Shown: in pieces, positions 61,231-64,000 of the stretch | Layout: each line of letters starts with the position of its first letter | Position numbering within the stretch: position 1 is the stretch's first letter | Source of the DNA: Faecalicatena orotica | GTDB lineage: Bacteria; Bacillota; Clostridia; Lachnospirales; Lachnospiraceae | Direction: 5' to 3' | Assembly (NCBI RefSeq): GCF_003149245.1 | Contig: NZ_QGDL01000008.1 | Coordinates: 229,678 to 293,677 of the forward strand | Length of the DNA stretch: 64,000 bases | Position numbers and translations under genes: made by a program | Notes under the pieces: model-generated | The model's input: the letters and a program-made list of their open reading frames with translations, nothing else | What the model was told of the DNA's origin: nothing | The model's database searches: none

Positions 61231-61809
61231 TTAGGCAGATACTTCTCGTTGTAACACCGGCATAGTGGCATGGAGATATGACAGAGCAAACTCTTCAGAC
61301 ATAATCCAATCTTCAGCAATTTCTTTTTTCAAAATGACAGGCATACGGTTATGGACATCCGCAATCGAATTGTTGGCATTTGTTGTCAGAATGACAAACT
61401 TATTTTCACCATTAAACTCATTAAATATGCCTGCCATATAGAGTGTATGATCATTGGGAAGGTTAAAACGGTACTTGGTTTTTGTACCAGTCTGCGACCA
61501 TTCATAAAAGCCTGTGCTGGGAACCACACATCTGCGTGTATGCAGACTCTTTTTAAACATGGGACGGCTGTCTGCAGTTTCAGAGCGGGCATTAATGATG
61601 ACACCTTTTGCCCCAAACCGTGGGAATCCCCATGTGCTGAGTTCCGGTTTTATACCGTTTTCTTCCAGACATAGGATTGGTGCTGTGTTTGTAGGAAAAA
61701 TCTCACCATGTTTCATAGTGTTTTCAGGATATCGGTTGTTAAGTGATTTGACAATATGCATAATTTCCTGATTTTCTTCTTCTGTAAATAAACTATATCT
61801 TCCGCACAT
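61231..61809 (-). CDS. SOS response-associated peptidase (SRAP/YedK family)
   Basis: A 192-residue protein. The catalytic Cys2 is in MCGRYSLF; later motifs NARSETADSRPMFKKSLHTR, RCVVPSTGFYEW and the His-containing DVHNRMPVIL match YedK/HMCES, which crosslinks to abasic sites in single-stranded DNA. It lies 22 bp after the Y-family polymerase gene on the same strand, a common DNA-damage pairing. Confidence 0.92.
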   Translation of the reverse strand: MCGRYSLFTEEENQEIMHIVKSLNNRYPENTMKHGEIFPTNTAPILCLEENGIKPELSTWGFPRFGAKGVIINARSETADSRPMFKKSLHTRRCVVPSTGFYEWSQTGTKTKYRFNLPNDHTLYMAGIFNEFNGENKFVILTTNANNSIADVHNRMPVILKKEIAEDWIMSEEFALSYLHATMPVLQREVSA

Positions 61810-61831
61810 CGTTATGTCCTCCTGAGATTTA

Positions 61832-63082
61832 TTATTGGGATTGTCCTTTTAAAAATGCTTCTGGATATATTGTATGCTCTGCAATGGGATCAAGGCGGGA
61901 AAGTTTATCATCCATGAGCATAATTCCACGTTGTATGGAGTAGTGACCATAGCGCTGCCGTATCTTATCAATGCTCCGCTCTAAATCCTCCTGTCTCTGA
62001 TCTTTAGATGTCTCTTCTAAAAAGGAAAGTTGGCGATACTCCATATACGAAAGTTTGCAGGCACGAACACCTAAGCTGCGTACCGGATTTGCTGGACGGT
62101 TATCCTGATACAATGCAAAGGCTTTTTCAAAAATCGCCTGTGAGGTACAAGTGGGAATAGGAAGCCTTCCCTGCCGTTCATAGGAAGTGAGCGTATTGTC
62201 CCGAATGCTGATCTGGACGCTGTGGCAATAAAAATTCTCTTTACGCATTCGCTCCGCCACGCTCTCGGACAGTATATATAAAATAATTTTTATGTCTGTA
62301 TCAGTAACCAGATCACGGGGTGTTGTGGTACTGTTGCCTATGGTTTTAATGATCCGGTGGGAATAGGTATGTGAGACAGGAGAACGGTCAAGGCCGTTGG
62401 AAAATGCCCAGAGCATCAGTCCGTTTTTCCCAAGTAGCCTCTCTAAAAACAGAGGGTCTGTACGTGCTAAATCACCAATGGAACGGATGCCATGTTTTAA
62501 TAATTTCGCATAGGTTGCTTTCCCGACATAAAGCAGCATATCGGCCGGAAGCCCCCAGATTTTTTCTTTAAAGTCCTGCCCGATTATGGTGGTGGCATCT
62601 GGTTTTCTCATGTCACTGCCTAATTTTGCGAAAATCTTATTATAGGAGACTCCAATACTTGCAGTAATCCCCAGTTCTTGTTTGATCCGGGTACGGATTT
62701 CGTCAGCGATAACCTTTCCATTTCCGAAGAGGCTGGTGGATTCACTTACATCCAGCCAGCATTCGTCTAGTCCAAATGATTCTACCCTGTCTGTGTATTC
62801 TGCATAGATTTGGCTGGCAGCCTGGGAAAATTCAATATACCGGTCATATCTTGGCGGCGTAAATATAATATCAGGACATTTCTGTCTGGCCATCCATAGG
62901 GGTTCACCTGTTGTAATCCCATATCTTTTTGCTTCATAATTCTTTGCCAGGACAATCCCGTGACGTGCATCTGGATCACCGATCACTGCCATAGGTTTTC
63001 CACGCAGGCTGGGATTGTCCAAAGATTCGACAGAGGCATAGAAATTATTCATATCGGAATGAAGGATTACTGACTGCTGCAT
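61832..63082 (-). CDS. Y-family DNA polymerase (DinB/UmuC-like)
   Basis: A 416-residue translesion polymerase. HSDMNNFYASVESLDNPSLR holds the first Asp and steric gate region; ESFGLDECWLDVSES holds the other metal-binding Asp/Glu; SIGVSYNKIFAKLGSDMRKP is the palm end. A helix-hairpin-helix region follows. Length is closer to Pol IV/YqjW than to UvrX. Operon with the SRAP gene. No obvious LexA box is seen upstream. A 5' fragment of a near-identical gene lies at 44519-44571. Confidence 0.9.
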   Translation of the reverse strand: MQQSVILHSDMNNFYASVESLDNPSLRGKPMAVIGDPDARHGIVLAKNYEAKRYGITTGEPLWMARQKCPDIIFTPPRYDRYIEFSQAASQIYAEYTDRVESFGLDECWLDVSESTSLFGNGKVIADEIRTRIKQELGITASIGVSYNKIFAKLGSDMRKPDATTIIGQDFKEKIWGLPADMLLYVGKATYAKLLKHGIRSIGDLARTDPLFLERLLGKNGLMLWAFSNGLDRSPVSHTYSHRIIKTIGNSTTTPRDLVTDTDIKIILYILSESVAERMRKENFYCHSVQISIRDNTLTSYERQGRLPIPTCTSQAIFEKAFALYQDNRPANPVRSLGVRACKLSYMEYRQLSFLEETSKDQRQEDLERSIDKIRQRYGHYSIQRGIMLMDDKLSRLDPIAEHTIYPEAFLKGQSQ

Positions 63083-63239
63083 ATTAATCTGTCGCTCCCC
63101 ACGTTTTTATAAGAGTATTATTTGATATATACCGAATTTTTATGTGGCAGAATGCAAAGGAAGCGGGCACTATGACAATTAAATCTGTGTTTGAAGTTTT
63201 AGTAAAAGCATTTTTAGAACACAGTATTACAGCATCTTC

Positions 63240-63486
63240 ATAAATATTCAATACAGTTCTTTCATTAAATATGATATAATTTACCCAATTAAAACAGAAA
63301 AGTGCCCAGTATGAGTGGTGGAGGAGGAGAAATATCTATAAAAAGTTTATAGATAATAATGGAAGATATCTTCTGTGTAGAATTCATAAAGGTGGCTCGA
63401 TTGTAATGTATAGACATTTTAAGAAGTATCACCATAATGTAAATCCCAGTCTGCAGAACCGTTAAAATTAGAAGTCGTGGAGGTGA
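63240..63486 (+). repeat. Dispersed intergenic repeat, copy 4 (with an insert)
   Basis: Bases 63240-63298 match the promoter part of the other copies (TGATATAATTTACCCAATTA), and 63445-63483 match the leader part (CCCAGTCTGCAGAACCGTTA, TTAGAAGTCGTGGAGG). About 150 bp lie between, where copies 1 and 3 have about 20. The insert is protein-like: a frame from about 63311 reads WRRRNIYKKFIDNNGRYLL, HKGGSIVMYRHFKKYHHN and stops at 63465. Confidence 0.8.
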
Positions 63487-63489
63487 AAA

Positions 63490-63693
63490 ATGGAATTTCA
63501 AAAAGATGACTTGGTAGAAGCTAAAAGACAGATTGATTCAACGTTACACAAGTTAAGAGAAACAATAAAAACTTTTGAATCAAAAGAGAATGTAGAGAGA
63601 TACAAGTCACAAATCACATTAGCAAAAAGACGGATAAAGGCATTTGAAATTGCGAACTGCCTTATAGAAAATGAAATTGCAAGCAAGATATAG
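63490..63693 (+). CDS. Small coiled-coil protein, 67 residues
   Basis: A helical, charged protein (EAKRQIDSTLHKLRETIKTF, ITLAKRRIKAFEIANCLIEN). GTGGAGG precedes the ATG, and repeat copy 4 supplies a promoter. A deleted copy lies at 37905-38035 behind repeat copy 2. Function unknown. Next gene begins 28 bp later, so they may be co-transcribed. Confidence 0.65.
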   Translation: MEFQKDDLVEAKRQIDSTLHKLRETIKTFESKENVERYKSQITLAKRRIKAFEIANCLIENEIASKI

Positions 63694-63721
63694 GTGATTC
63701 GAAAGTTATGGAGGTGAGTAA

Positions 63722-64000
63722 ATGTATTTATCTGAATATTGCGATGTAAATTATGAAGAGACTTATAATGTAGTATTTGTGAAGTGGAAAAAGTTTTGTT
63801 GTAAAGGTAATTATAGAAAACCTTTAGAGCATGCATTAGAGGTTATAAAGCAATACAAATGTAATTATGTTGCGGATACCAGAACTGGTTTTGAAAACAT
63901 ACCAGAAGATACTAAATGGGTTGCTGACTATTTTATGCCTAAGGCAGTTGAATATGGGTGTCAATGTATCTATTTTATTATTGATGAAAAAAATTCATTG
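63722..64000 (+). CDS. Partial gene running off the window, possibly SpoIIAA/STAS-like
   Basis: Open from ATG 63722 (TGGAGGTGAG upstream) to the last base, 93 codons, no stop. The peptide (EETYNVVFVKWKKFCCKGNY, VIKQYKCNYVADTRTGFENI, WVADYFMPKAVEYGCQ) fits the pattern of small STAS/SpoIIAA-like proteins. The C-terminus is outside the window, so the family is uncertain. Confidence 0.55.
   Translation, partial: MYLSEYCDVNYEETYNVVFVKWKKFCCKGNYRKPLEHALEVIKQYKCNYVADTRTGFENIPEDTKWVADYFMPKAVEYGCQCIYFIIDEKNSL

Noticed and set aside
63083..63130. LexA box before the Y-family polymerase gene
   Set aside because: No GAAC-N4-GTTC-like sequence is present, so SOS control is not supported by the sequence.
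28980..63486. Classical integron with attC sites
   Set aside because: I looked for RYYYAAC/GTTRRRY core pairs in the repeats. GTTAAAT fits in copy 2 only; the other copies have GTTCAAT, GTTAAAA or GCTAAAA. No integron integrase is present.
28300..64000. Prophage or conjugative element
   Set aside because: No capsid, tail, terminase, portal, integrase, relaxase or type IV secretion gene is visible; only one IS66 element and an IS66 scrap.

Overview
The window looks like a chromosomal segment of a gut Clostridia species, most likely Lachnospiraceae. The evidence is the gene content and style: a GlcT-controlled PTS permease, BceRS/LanFEG-like ABC operons with VanR-type regulators, YesMN two-component systems, surface proteins ending in a VxTGD anchor, an IS66 element, and strong GGAGG ribosome binding sites. 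This is inferred from protein families; no rRNA or tRNA gene is present to confirm it.

Positions 1-28.3 kb are mostly intact and ordinary. In order they hold: the tail of a small protein; a Cys-nucleophile alpha/beta hydrolase; a class II Fic protein; a two-component system that very probably controls the next ABC operon through four direct repeats spaced 11 bp; a secreted 5'-nucleotidase; a glucose-type PTS EIICBA with its GlcT antiterminator; a small redox cluster (flavodoxin, CMD protein, LysR, Fe-S flavoprotein) and proC; and a signalling block. That block contains a soluble triple-PAS hybrid histidine kinase, a double-winged-helix GntR regulator, a 912-aa anchored surface protein, and a YesMN-type kinase and regulator. 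The surface protein is preceded by an unusual leader with a promoter, an ORF through 15 copies of CACAG, and a terminator hairpin. It resembles a phase-variable attenuator.

Positions 28.3-64 kb are different: visibly more AT-rich, full of short single-gene units (MBL hydrolases, GNAT acetyltransferases, DUF3795, TfoX-C, HXXEE proteins with TetR partners, nitroreductases, MATE, AKR, peptidase E, PEBP, MerR-ABC, SRAP and a Y-family polymerase) and crowded with gene remnants. Four copies of a promoter-bearing intergenic repeat (near 29.0, 37.8, 44.6 and 63.3 kb) and several copies of a 5'-leader box and a 3' hairpin box punctuate it. Several remnants keep both gene ends but have lost the middle, and one deletion is flanked by an exact 8-bp microhomology. 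Two stretches (29.8-32.2 and 39.1-39.95 kb) share anchors in the same order. The region reads as a cassette-like accessory zone that gains, duplicates and erodes small genes. No integrase or recombinase is visible to explain it.

The main leads are the CACAG leader, the dispersed repeat family with its deletion scars, the twin TetR-HXXEE modules, and an orphan protein of about 600 residues at 59.1-60.9 kb.
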